Source of the DNA: Porodaedalea pini
Taxonomy: Eukaryota > Basidiomycota > Agaricomycetes > Hymenochaetales > Hymenochaetaceae
Direction of reading: 5' to 3'
DNA: 64,000 nucleotides
Assembly: GCA_002794775.1 (NCBI GenBank)
Contig: NBAY01000010.1
Span: 186,001 to 250,000 of the forward strand
Of the stretch, positions 48,671-59,342 are shown in pieces. Position 1 is the first letter of the stretch, and every line of letters begins with the position of its first letter. A program made the translations under genes and the position numbers. The notes below the pieces were generated by a model, which was not told the origin of the DNA, did not search any database, and was given only the letters and a program-made list of their open reading frames with translations.

Positions 48671-51572
48671 TCACGCATGTGCCATCGCGCCCTCGGGGCT
48701 ATACGACGAGCGCGACGCCGCATGCGGATGCGAATGCGCGTGTGCGTGCGAGGTGAGCGGCGCGTTGGGGGCCGCGTAAGCGTGCATGATGCTCGCCAGC
48801 GTCGGCGGGACGCTCGGGCTCGGGAGCACCTGAGACTGTTGCGAGTTCGAGTTCGCCTGCGATTGGGGCTGAGATTGAGATTGAGAAGATTGCGAGCGCG
48901 TGGACGGTGGCTGGGACGACGCAGCAGACAGAGGAGGCGGGGAGGGAGGCGCGTAAGCACCCTGCCGCTGTCGGGATGGCGCGCGGCGCACAGATCCCGT
49001 TGAGGTCGAGCTGGACGACGAGCTCCTGCCGCGACGATGACCCGGATACCTGTATTCACGTTCGTATTCTCGCTCATGCTCACGATCGCGCTCCCGATCG
49101 TGTTCGTACTCGGCGTACTCGTCTGCTGCGTGCGTTGGCATAGCATCGGGCATGACGGAGAGTGCAAGGCCCGGGGCGACGTCCCCCGGATGTATGTGCA
49201 GCCCGCGCTCACGCTCGCGTTCGTGGTCCCGCTCGCGCTCGCGCTCCCTGGTGTAGTATGCGCCAGCGGCCATCGAGTTCTCGTATTCCTCCGGTAGTGC
49301 CGGAATCACCGCCGCATGTCGTCCACCCAGCGGGCTACCATTCAAATCAAATCAACAAACAAGGCTCCCCAAGAAAAGGTTATAATCAGCTCAAGATGCA
49401 ACTCACCCGCCCTCCACGAAATTCTGCCACACATAGTTCTTCAAGCGGTCCGCTCCAGGGAGCTCCTGGATGAGATGCTTGATCGTGTTCTGCCCGAGCC
49501 CAAAGTAGTCTGGGCCCGACACGCTGTTCGAATGCTGGCGCTTGCGGATGAGGTTCGCCGCGCGCACGATGCCGGACCACGCACCCGTCGCGGTGCCGGC
49601 GATGATCGGCTTGTCCGGCATGTCCGCCGCGATGATCTGGAACTTGGGGCCGTCCCCGCCATCGAGGATCGTGCAGTGGTACACAACCTCCGCGTGTGGG
49701 TCCTGCGTTGATAGATATCGTCTATTCGCGATGACGAGAACGACGATCGACGATCATCAGTAATCAACATAATTTGTTACAAGCGCATACACACGCACCT
49801 CGTCACTTCATACCCAACAGGGAAGATATACCTTTCCGTATGAAAATGCTCGCGCATGCACACCTCGCCGAGCTGCACAACGGTCATGATGCCTACATTG
49901 AGCGGGAGCAGCGGGCGGCCTGTCGCGCGGTCGCGCGGAACCGTCGGGATGCTGTGGCTCTTCGACGTCACTGTGTGTGCCTTGAGCCGCTTCGGCTTCG
50001 TCAGGCGCTGAAGCTCGGACGGGCGCGGTGCCGATATGCCCATGCTCGAGGACATAGTCATCGGCGTGTGCGGAAGAGATAAAGACGGAGCGGGGGGAGG
50101 AGCCATCGACTGGCGCGGCGCGACATGCAGGTGCGGCGATAACGGCATGGACACCCCGGCAGAGTCCGGCGGCGCGTGTGATAACGACTGCGATGCTGAC
50201 ATGCCTGGACCCCTCGCATTCGATCCGACGAAGCGCGCGTGCGAGCGATAGTACGGATCCGGTGAGATGGGCGATTCTGAGTGGGAGCGCGAGCGTGAGC
50301 CTTCTCGCGCGGGGTACTCTCGTTGGGTCGCTGGAGGGGCTATTGGTGGCAGCGAGGGAGGCACCGGAGAGCGCGAGACTGCAGGGTGGGGTGAACGGGA
50401 CTCGCCGCGCGAGTGCACCAGCTTAGAGCGGTCCACAGCGGACACGGGAGTCCCGGACGTGGACGCACGCGACTCTATAGGTTGCTGCTGCTGCCCCGCA
50501 TCTAAGAATTGCGAATTCGAATTCCGAAGGAGAGTATTGTCCCAAGACGCGAACAAAATGCGAATGCGATTTTCGAAAGCGATCGATATTTGATATGTGA
50601 GTACACGGAAGCGACACGGAGGATGACGAAGAGAAAATAAGGGGGAAGAGGAGAGAAGAGGGGAAGAGGGAGCGGGAAGAGAAGAAAGGAGAGACGACAG
50701 AAGGAGGCTATTTACCAGGCACGTTCCCAATCGCAGCCACGCCGTTCCCATTCCTCGTAGCAGACGTTGTTGCCGGCACACCGCCCGTGCCCGCACTCAC
50801 ACCTGCACCCGCTGTGCCTCGGGGCCTTCTCTGTCTTTTCAGCTCACGGGCCTCCTCCTCCTGGCGGCGCTCAATCTCCTCCATCTGGCGCTTGCGCGCA
50901 ATGGGCCCGACGTGCCGCGATAGCTCGACGGGGTCCGTCGTGGGGTCCTCGTTCTCGACCTCGGCCATTGCCTGCTGGAGGTTCGCGACAAACGCGGCCT
51001 GCGCGCGCTGCGAGACAAGTGCGCGCGGGAACGCGCCCGACGCTGTTGCTGGTGCTTCCTTATGTGCGGCGACGAAGGCCGGGTCGACTTGTGCGAGGTG
51101 GCGCTCGAAGAGCTTGTTGCGCTCCTCGAGCTCGATGATTCTGTCGAGTAGGATGCTGGCAGAAGCGTTAGACGAATTTCATATTAAAAATAAATAAAAG
51201 ATATTAAAAAAGATATTAAAAAAGAAAAGAAATAGATTAGGACTTACTTTCGCTCGCTCCGAAGCTTTGTATTACGCTCCATCGATTTTTGCAATTCGAC
51301 TTGCGTCTCTTTCTGTCTCTATACGAGCCGCGATAACAACATAAACACATCTAAATCCTACATAGGAGAAAACGGAGAGAAGGACGCACGTCGTCAAGCT
51401 GGAAGTAACGTCTTTTAAGATTACTATACTTGTCTGTGAGCTGTGCGTGTGTGAGGACGGGGCGCTCGCCGCCGTTGGCAGTAGACAAGGGCGAGGGCTG
51501 CCATGGTGCACCCGGCGGGGGCATCGGGTAGTCTCTGTCTGGTGGGGGACGCATGTTTCCTCTGTGGTTCAT
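48671..51572 (-). CDS. FYRN/FYRC-domain nuclear protein (TBRG1-like)
   Basis: The N-terminal exon from ATG 51,572 reads MNHRGNMRPPPDRDY, then LTHAQLTDKYSNLKRRYFQL. A coiled-coil-like part follows (ILLDRIIELEERNKLFERHL; KRQMEEIERRQEEEARELKR). A long low-complexity Ser/Pro region leads to the FYRN domain (PLNVGIMTVVQLGEVC, FHTERYIFPVGYEVTR near 49,800-49,870). After an intron comes FYRC (VVYHCTILDGGDGPKFQIIA, ATGAWSGIVRAANLIRKRQ, SGPDYFGLGQNTIKHLIQEL). These domains occur together in chromatin proteins such as KMT2/MLL and TBRG1. With no SET or PHD domain it is closest to TBRG1. The tail holds runs of RERERE and HE/RE repeats and a Gln/Ser tract, probably disordered. Exon edges near 51,400, 51,240, 50,720, 50,510, 49,790, 49,700 and 49,400 are approximate. 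Confidence 0.82.
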
Positions 51573-52685
51573 GATGGGAGGGGGAGAGTCGAGGGAGAAG
51601 ATGAAGGAAGATTTTGAGAAGAGGAAGGAGGGGATAAGAGGACTGGATGAAGTGAAGTCGACGACCGGGGGTTCGCTCGCTTCGGGTGAGGATTGTGACC
51701 TGCCGAGAGTCACCGATTTGGTATGTGCATTATCATCCCTCTGATGCCGTCCATTCTTTTTCGTTCTCGTCATATATCTTCTGTTCCACATCTGGTTCTG
51801 GTTTCCATTCTGGTTTGCCTTGCTTCCCGCCGTCTCCGACAGATACCATGGCAAAATGGATGGCAATATTATTGTCACAACGAAACAAGCAAGGAGAAAT
51901 GATGGGCCAATGGGACGCGGGTGTAGTGGGTGTTGATTGCGGGTTGAACTCAATAGCCCCAACAGAAGCTTCCATCCTTCCAAACACGTCACACATTTAT
52001 ATTATGTATATTCCCGGTATATCCGACGCGTGACCCCATCTGACTCTCACCTCCCCATCCACCAACCAAAAGTCGAGTATCTCCTCACTTCTCCTCGCCA
52101 TGTCTCTCCAAAAATGCGAATGCACCAGATCCCGGGGCTTGAAGTCTCTCACCGTCAGAATCGCAAAAGGTTCCGGTGCAGGCGAGTGGCTTCCCCCGCA
52201 ACGCAGAGCAATGAGATAGATCCTTCCGTCCCCTGGGTCAGGCCCTCGCCCATGCGGCCGTAGTGCGTTCTTTCCCCGTGCGCGAAAGAGGCAACGAGGA
52301 TGATGCGCTGGCGTCCATTTCGTGTCTATCTCTGCTCACTGCGTCCTTCTTGGAAACCGTCCGACGCATCGGACGTAATCTAATGCGAGAGTTAAGCCTC
52401 TTGGGGATTGGAGAACGCCCACTAGTACTGACGCAGTTTGACACGCTCAGAGAAGAGATTAGAAGCACTCGCAGACTCATTTCTATATGCAGCATTCAGG
52501 ACGCAACCACGGCAGAAGACTTGAGGCACTGATCAATCGACACCTGACGTCTTTTTATCTCACGCCTATGTAGGAATGCAGAGATCCTTATTAATATTTC
52601 CAATTCCCAATCCACGACGCCATCGCCTTCAACCCTAGCCTGATACCCGCTTTCACAATCCCGGCTCACCGATCCATCTAAGCAA
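51573..52685. other. Divergent intergenic region between FYR and SDR genes
   Basis: The two genes are divergent, so this stretch should hold both promoters. Open frames on both strands (for example minus 51,992-51,573, plus 51,937-52,532) show no recognisable protein. Confidence 0.5.
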
Positions 52686-54018
52686 ATGTCGGACCCACAA
52701 GCCGCGTCTATCACCGAAACCGGAACCGGGACCGGGACCGGGATCGCCCCGACGCAGCACAAGGACGTCTACCCCGCCATAAGCCCCGACGCGCTCGCTA
52801 ACAGCATGCACGGGCGCGTCGTCCTCGTCACCGGCGCCGGGCGCGGGATCGGGCGGGCCATCGCCCTGTCCTTCGCCCGCGCCGGCGCATCCGGCCTCGC
52901 CCTCCTCTCGCGCACACACAGCGAGCTCCTCTCCCTCGCCGCCGAGATCACGCGCGCGCATCCACACACCAAGACGCTCGTATGCGTCGCGGACGTGACG
53001 GACCGCGCCGCGCTCGTCGCCGCACTGGGGGAGGTGGAGCGCGAGCTCGGCGGCGCGGTGGACGTGCTGGTGGCGAATGCGGGCGTCAATGCCTTCCGCC
53101 CGTTCGCGTACACGCCTGGAGAGGAGTGGTGGCGCGTCGTGGAGGTGAACCTCAAGGGCCCGATGATGCTTGCGGAGATGGTGCTCCCCGGAATGCGTGC
53201 GCGGAACGCGGGCGCGATCGTGTTTATTTCGAGCCGCGCAGGGGTTATGAGTCTCGGTGCGTGAGTTTTTCTTTTTTTGAGACAGGTAGTATAACGATAA
53301 GTCATTCTGTACTTATGGGAGATGTTGCGTAGCTGGGCCGTCGGCATATTGTGTCTCAAAGTGAGTGTGATTTAATTCTGTTATCGGCACTATAATGTCT
53401 GTTCATTGGCAGAACGGCCCTCGTTCGCGCTTGCACCTGTCTTCAGCTCGAACTCGACGCAGAAGCAGGCGGGACGTCAGGCATTCACATGTACTCGCTG
53501 CATCCAGGTGCGCCTTCCTTGCACCCTCCGAATACTGAACTTTTCCCATTCGACGTTCATTCATATATTTTGAAATGCATATGTCTTCGCGGAAACAGGC
53601 GGCGTGAAATCCAACATGACCCTCAGCGCACTGCACCCGGACATCGAGAAGATGCAAGAAGGGGTAAGTACCCCATATCCAAAGGAAAAACTGATGTACT
53701 TCCGGACTCAGTGGGTGATATAAAAAAACACAGTTCACCGAACGTGTTCGGAATTTCTACGAGAACTTTGACCAAACGTCCGTCCAACTCTATCCTTCTC
53801 TTTTTATTTCTTCCCTATGTGCTGAACTCATTTTCTTCCTTGAAAGTCCCGAACTCTGCGCACAGACATGCGTGTACCTCGCGACGGGACGGGCCGCCGC
53901 GCTACGCGGCCGCTATATCGATGTTGGGGACGATATTGAGGACCTTGTGCGGCAGGCGGACGTTATACGTAGGATGAACATGTATGACCTTGGGATGAAG
54001 ACCCTTGGGGGTCAGTGA
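52686..54018 (+). CDS. Short-chain dehydrogenase/reductase
   Basis: Rossmann-fold oxidoreductase with all classical SDR motifs: coenzyme motif TGAGRGIG near residue 50, DVTD, VLVANAGVNAF, NLKGPM, catalytic Ser in FISSRAGVMS, and YxxxK in SAYCVSKTAL. It would oxidise or reduce a hydroxyl/keto substrate with NAD(P)(H). Exons are 52,686-53,256, 53,333-53,360 (28 nt), 53,413-53,507, 53,599-53,663 and from about 53,734 to TGA 54,016-54,018, probably with one further intron near 53,780-53,850 that stays in frame. The C-terminus has LATGRAAALRGRYIDVGDD, usual for fungal SDRs that follow the Tyr-Lys pair with MYSLHPGGVKSNM. The N-terminal Thr/Gly repeat (TGTGTGTG) is unusual. The substrate is unknown. 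Confidence 0.9.
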
Positions 54019-54319
54019 GGCGGGTGAGCGCGTTGAATATGAAGGTTCGCCAGTACTGGTAGTATGAGAATTATTCGATTCGAGAGATACAGTATTGTAA
54101 AGGATATCCGTCGAAATGAGAAATAAAATATGCTGTATATATGCTGCGTTTAGTGGAGAATAAATTACGAGCGTACGCGTTGTGGCAACGCCGTCGATCA
54201 CGCGGGGGTGTGAGTTTAATGACGACAGGCCTAAAGTAATGATGTCACCACCTCCCTCGGGCCTCCTATATCAACCATCTTCCACCAAAGCAAAATCTCT
54301 CATCTACACACAAATCGCC

Positions 54320-55104
54320 ATGAACGCCTCTCTCATCGCACGCAGCTCAGCACGCAGGGCGGGCACCATCGCGCGGCCGGCGCGGCGCGCCTCCGCCCCC
54401 ATCCGCAAATACGCCAGCGACCCCGCAAAGAACCCCGCGCCGCCGCCACTCGGCCCGCCCCCGCTTGCCGAGGCGGAGACGAAGGGCTCCGGCCTGCCCC
54501 TCCTCGTCGGCGGGCTCGTCGCCGCTGGAGGCATCGGGTACTATTATTACTATGTGCGCGGTGAGGCGGAGGAGAAAGATGTGAAGCTGAAGGCGAGGGA
54601 GCTGGACCATGCGGCGCGCGTGCAGGCGCAGAATAAGATCGAGGAGGGACGGGGGAAGTTTGATGAGGCGAAGGTGCGTTTTCGCTTGGTTTTTATCTAT
54701 TTCTCTGCGTTTTGACTTCTGTTGTTCTTTTCTTTGTACAGGCTGATGGCCGCGCAAAGATCGACTCGGCGCAGGCGAACGTGCAGTCAAGCTACAACAG
54801 CGCGGCGAACAAGGCAAGCTCCGCCGCCGCCGACGCACAGGCGCGACTCGCATCCTACAAAGACGCCGCGGCGTCCTCGCTGCAGCACTCGAAGGAGGCG
54901 ACGGAGAAGGGCGCGCACGACGCGAAGACGTATGCGGAGGACAAGGCGCACGCGGCGCAGAGCTCGTGGTGGAGCTGGTTCGGCTGGGGGAAGGCGAAGG
55001 GCGAGGATGCGAAGGAGGGTGCGGCGGCGCAGGCTGCGAAGGGCGCGAGGGAGGTGAAAGAGACGGCGGCGGAGGCGGAGAAGGCTGCGCAGAAGAGGGC
55101 GTGA
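54320..55104 (+). CDS. LEA/apolipoprotein-like protein, probably mitochondrial
   Basis: Two exons (54,320-54,673 and 54,742-55,104) encode 238 aa. The first 35 residues are Arg/Ala/Ser-rich without acids (SLIARSSARRAGTIARPARR), a typical mitochondrial presequence. A Pro-rich segment and one hydrophobic helix (GLPLLVGGLVAAGGIGYYYY) follow. The rest is a long Ala/Lys/Glu helix with 11-residue-like periodicity (DSAQANVQSSYNSAANKASS, YKDAAASSLQHSKEATEKG), as in LEA and apolipoprotein-like proteins. A WWSWFGWGK patch breaks it. It is plausibly an inner-membrane-anchored helical protein involved in membrane shape or stress protection; that is inference. Both exons share phase-0 borders. Confidence 0.8.
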
Positions 55105-55475
55105 TGCATCTGATGGATTTGAGTGGCAAAAGGGACTAAGTACTATGTACATTTCCTGTTTTTACCATGTAATTTAGTGTAATGCAACCAGCCCATGCGC
55201 ATATGCATCTAGTTTCGTGGACCTCGCAGCGCCGTTTTATCATGCGTAAGGAGACTTGCGGGTGTGTACGCGGCGTGCTTGTGAATTCTGACAACGTTGC
55301 TGACTGAGACTGACCGAGCACAATCACTTGACTCATCTCGCCGCCATGACAGATCGCACATCCTCCAGAGCTCGAGAATCTATATATCCCAAGCACGATG
55401 ACAAGACGCTGTTCCAATGGTCTCGCTCTGCTCCTTAGTCTAATTCAAGTCCCACTTCATTCATTATCAATATTA
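55105..55475. other. Intergenic spacer
   Basis: Nothing recognised. It holds the promoter of the downstream flavoprotein. Confidence 0.45.
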
Positions 55476-57612
55476 ATGTCCGTCGCGCTGAACGGCTGGC
55501 ACCCGGGCGAACGCGCCTTCCGTGCACGCCTCGGTCCGGGATTCACCTTGGGCTCGATGGCGATGGCGTACACTATGATCGAGGCGAGCATGCCGGAGCA
55601 GCACCGGGTGTTCTACGCGCGCAACGTGCCGTTTCTCCCGCTCACGACGCGCGACGCGCGCGGGTGGCCGTGGGCCTCGCTCGTCTCCGGCGCGGCTCGT
55701 TCTGGTGACAAGGAGAAGGGCCAGGGTTCGTGCGCAGCCCGAGCGAGACGGAGCTCGAGATGGAGCTCGAGATGTGGGAGGGCGATCCGATGCTTGGGAA
55801 TTTGGAGCTGTGCGAGGGCGAGGGTGAGGATGGGGGCAGGATGCTTGTTGCGGGGCTTGGGATCGAGTTCTCTACGCGCAGACGAAATAAGTTCGCTGGC
55901 TGGATTGAGCGCGTTGACAAGACGGGGCCGAGGTCGCGTCGGGTCTATCTGCGCGTGAATCAAGCTATAGGGTGCGCATTCATTCTGTTCTCAATGTGCT
56001 CTACGCTGGGCGCACTGATACACTGAAATGTTCTTTAGGAACTGTCCAAAGTACATCAACGTGCGCACACTCGATCCATACCCCAATGCTTCACCTGAGA
56101 TCGTCTTTCGTCGTCTCGACATGGCCCCAGAGGAGAGGCTCCCCTCCGAGATCATTGAGTTCGTCCTTCGAGCGGATACAGTCTTTCTTGGGACAAGCTA
56201 CGAAGCGGACGCTGCAAGCAAAGGACGATACCCATCGCACGTCGGTATGAACGCGCGCGGGGGTCGACCGGGGTTTGTCCGCGTGCGGCCCTCGGATGGG
56301 CGGACGCTCGTCTTGCCGGACTATTCTGGTGAGGTCCATCTGGTATCTTCAAGTCATTTGCAGCTCACGGTATGTGGCTCTAGGCAACCGGCTGATGACC
56401 TCGCTCGGAAACGTCGAGGCTACTTCACTCGCGGCGATGACCTTTCTCGATTTCGCGACGGGCGACATACTCTATCTTACGGGCGTGGCGAAAAACCTGG
56501 TCGGTGCAGATGCGCAGACTTTGATGCCGCGCCAGAACGTGCTTACTACACTGTATGTGGAAGCGTACATCTTCGTGCGCGATGCGCTGCCCGTGCGCCA
56601 GCGGCCAAACACAGACGTTGCGCGCAGTCCATACAGCCCGCCCATCAAGTTCCTCGCAGAAGAGGAGGAGGGCCGGCCGACGCGACTGCTGGACGACGTC
56701 TTCGCGACGCTCGCTCGCGTCGACATCCTGTCTCCAACGCTCGCGACATTTACGTTCGAGACGGATAAACCGGTGCGGATACGTCCGGGACAGGCGGCGG
56801 CGCTTGATTTTACAGACGTACTCGGCGCGCCGCGGTACGCGCATATGGCGCCTGGGCACGAGGCGAGCGTGAACGACGACCGCGTGCGCACGTGGACTGT
56901 CTCCTCGTCGAGTACAGAGGGCGTGGAGACGAAGGCGTTCGGTTTGACAGTACGCGAGAAGCCCGGCGGGCTCGTGACGGGTGCGCTCTTCGCGCTCGCG
57001 CGGCACGCTGCGGCGAAGATGCCTTCGGTGCTTGCAGACGCGCGCGCGCTTGGCTTGCGTGTCCGGCTTGTGGGCATCACAGGCGCGTTTACACTTCCGT
57101 TGGAGGTGGGGAATGGACGGGAAAGCTTGAAGATGCTCTGGATCGCAGGCGGGATTGGGGTGACGCCATTCTTGAGCATGCTTAGTTCCATCTCGTCATC
57201 CTCGACGAAGACGAAGGCCGGCCATGATATCAATATTATCCTCATCCTATCAACGCGCGAGCCGCATATTCTCCTCCGTCTCATCCGCGACGCACTCGCT
57301 CAAGACCAAGACCCAAGACAAGACCAAGCAACCCAGCCAGAGTTCAAATTAACGCTGCATATATTCACCTCCTCGGACCTCGAGCTCGATGAGGTTGTTG
57401 ACCTGGGAAGCAGCGCGGTTGTTGTCCAACATCAAGGAAGGCCGAGATTTTCCAACGAGAAAGAGGAGTCGTTGGTCTCGCTGGCGTCTGATGTAACAGA
57501 AAGACTGGTTTATCTGTGTGGTCCGCCTGAGTTTGAGGAGTCCGCGATGGACGCACTTGCTCGAGCGGGTGTGGATCGGGCTGCGGTTACGCGCGAGGGC
57601 TTCGGGTATTGA
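55476..57612 (+). CDS. PNPOx-like plus ferredoxin-reductase-like flavoprotein fusion
   Basis: From MSVALNGWHPGERAFRARLG at 55,476 the N-terminal half resembles pyridoxamine-phosphate-oxidase-like FMN-binding proteins (MPEQHRVFYARNVPFLPL, TTRDARGWPWASLVSG; later NCPKYINVRTLDP and FLGTSYEADAASKGRYPSHV, GGRPGFVRV). The C-terminal half resembles a ferredoxin-NADP reductase: FAD-binding strand segment (LATFTFETDKPVRIRPGQ), then the NAD-binding LWIAGGIGVTPFLSML and VYLCGPPEFEESAM, ending REGFGY. Such fusions are known in fungi; the reaction is undefined, probably NAD(P)H-dependent electron transfer to an FMN domain. Introns end near 56,038 and 56,382, both in frame. Around 55,690-55,730 the frame shifts by one with no convincing GT-AG intron: a sequence error or a real lesion. 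Confidence 0.75.
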
Positions 57613-57911
57613 ATTTTCTTCTTCTTTGTAGATGACTAGTTTTGTACACCTTTCTCCTCGTCCTATTATTTGTCGGCTTTTACCAGTGCTTGTTTTTTTC
57701 CTCTTGTGGTGTGTTGTTGGACCCACCGCACCGGCCTTAACCGACTGTTACAGTATTAGACGCCCGATGATGTCAGAGCCCCACACCGCGTCTTGCATAT
57801 AAAAAGCCAATCGTGTTCGGATTCAAAATTGTCACCTTTACCTGTACCTGTACTTTCGACCTCTTCGATCTCGCCTTGCACAACATTAATATTTGTTACA
57901 TCTTCTGAACA
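57613..57911. other. Intergenic spacer
   Basis: Contains ATATAAAAAG near 57,796, a likely TATA-type core about 115 bp before the start codon of the next gene. Confidence 0.45.
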
Positions 57912-58684
57912 ATGCCCGCTGTTTCTGGATCTCCGACTACTGGCCATCCAGGTGTCATGGTTCGTACGCGTTTTCTCCAACGCACGCACGCACTGAGGAC
58001 CCACTAAAAACTGGAACGCGTCTGCTTAGATGCCCTCGGAGCTGTACGACACGAACAATACCAATACCGGTGCTGGCGCTCAGGGTGCCGCTACCCCTGC
58101 ACAACAAGGCAAGTCGACTCTTTCCTTTCCTTTCCTTTCCTTTCCCTTTTTTTTTTGCCTATGATGTCTTGGTGCTGAAGAAGACTCGGATATGCGTTTG
58201 GCATTGTGTATAGGCGCCCCTGAACCAGGATCAGGCACGACAGTGCACGAGGGCGACAAGGTGCCGTTCAAGGACCAGATGGTCGGTGAGTGCGCATCTA
58301 CGCGATTGCGAAACGTCTGTTCGAAAGTTTGAAAGTTCTGACCTGACCTACTCGACAACCTACCTAGGCTATGCAAAGGTCTGTACACCCCCTTCTCATT
58401 TTTTCCACCACTTTCTCCCCCGCATAAGAATCAAAAGAAAAATGCAGCAGCGACTCACCTTTACTTCTTTCACCATTTTTTTAGAGTATTCGCGGCTCGG
58501 TACTCAAGCAGGTGCGCTCACCTCTACCAGTGCTGGCTAAAGCCAGCACAGGTCATGTACAAGACGGCTCTAACTGACTGCCACCGCTTCCGCTTTATTG
58601 CAGCCCGAGACGAAGGCGACGGGCGACAGGATCCTCAACGGCGATATGTCTGCGAAGGAGTACTTCGAGCAGAAGAAAGAGTAG
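57912..58684 (+). CDS. Small conserved-looking fungal protein, six exons, unknown function
   Basis: Six exons (57,912-57,959, 58,030-58,108, 58,214-58,285, 58,368-58,378, 58,485-58,511, 58,604-58,684) give 105 aa. The sequence reads MPAVSGSPTTGHPG, then PSELYDTNNTNTGAGAQG, HEGDKVPFKDQMVGYAKSIR, GSVLKQPETKATGDRILNGD and a Lys/Glu tail. It is hydrophilic, with no signal peptide or membrane helix. The pattern (helix around FKDQMVGYAK, PETK, RILNGD) recalls small CsbD-like or stress-linked fungal proteins, but I do not assign a function. Exon 4 is only 11 nt, and intron 2 uses a GC donor (AG|GCAAGT at 58,109). Confidence 0.75.
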
Positions 58685-59342
58685 ACGTTTACCGGTGGAC
58701 AAATGATGAAAGAATTTCGTGCTCGCTTTAAAGTTGATTTGCCTGTATCACCACTACTACTGCTGTGTTTTCTCTACAAGTATATGCACTGTAATTTGTC
58801 ATTGGCATCAAGCGCACTGAGCATCTGGACGCCCTTGTTAAGAGAAACCGGGAGTCGATGCATCGTAGACCAGTACACTGTACTAGCCGTCACACCACCG
58901 CAGCTTTGTCGTCACAAGTCTAGAAAAGCCTAGCTCCAGATGTTCTTGTACGGGATCACATACACACATACACAACTTCATTTGATTTACTCATTTACAA
59001 TACTTGACTGCGTAGATGGACTTTAACAGAGTAGGGCGATGGCGTCTCGGACACTAGACAAACCGGAAATAAGGGAGAAAGAGGAGGGAAGGTCATTGAT
59101 GGACGATTCATTAAGTAGCAAAAAAGCAACCACTGGAGAAACAGCAAAGCAGGATAACAAAACACAAGAATCACGGAAACGAAGAATTAACACATACATA
59201 ACAAGAAAAAATCGTCCCTTAGATTCATCCGCGTGGCTTGGGTAAGGTTGGTGACAAGTTTAGCAGCCTTGTCAGAAATTCAGCTTGAGCTCAAGCGCGA
59301 TAGAGATTAGTGCATATTATTGCTCAAATGACGGGCCTGAGA
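58685..59342. other. Convergent 3' region
   Basis: Lies between two genes that end toward each other; no further gene recognised. Confidence 0.45.

Noticed and set aside
54347..55129. 260-codon minus-strand frame opposite the LEA-like gene
   Set aside because: Arg/Pro/Ser-rich antisense product of a GC-rich coding strand; the plus strand has presequence, splice sites and helix pattern.
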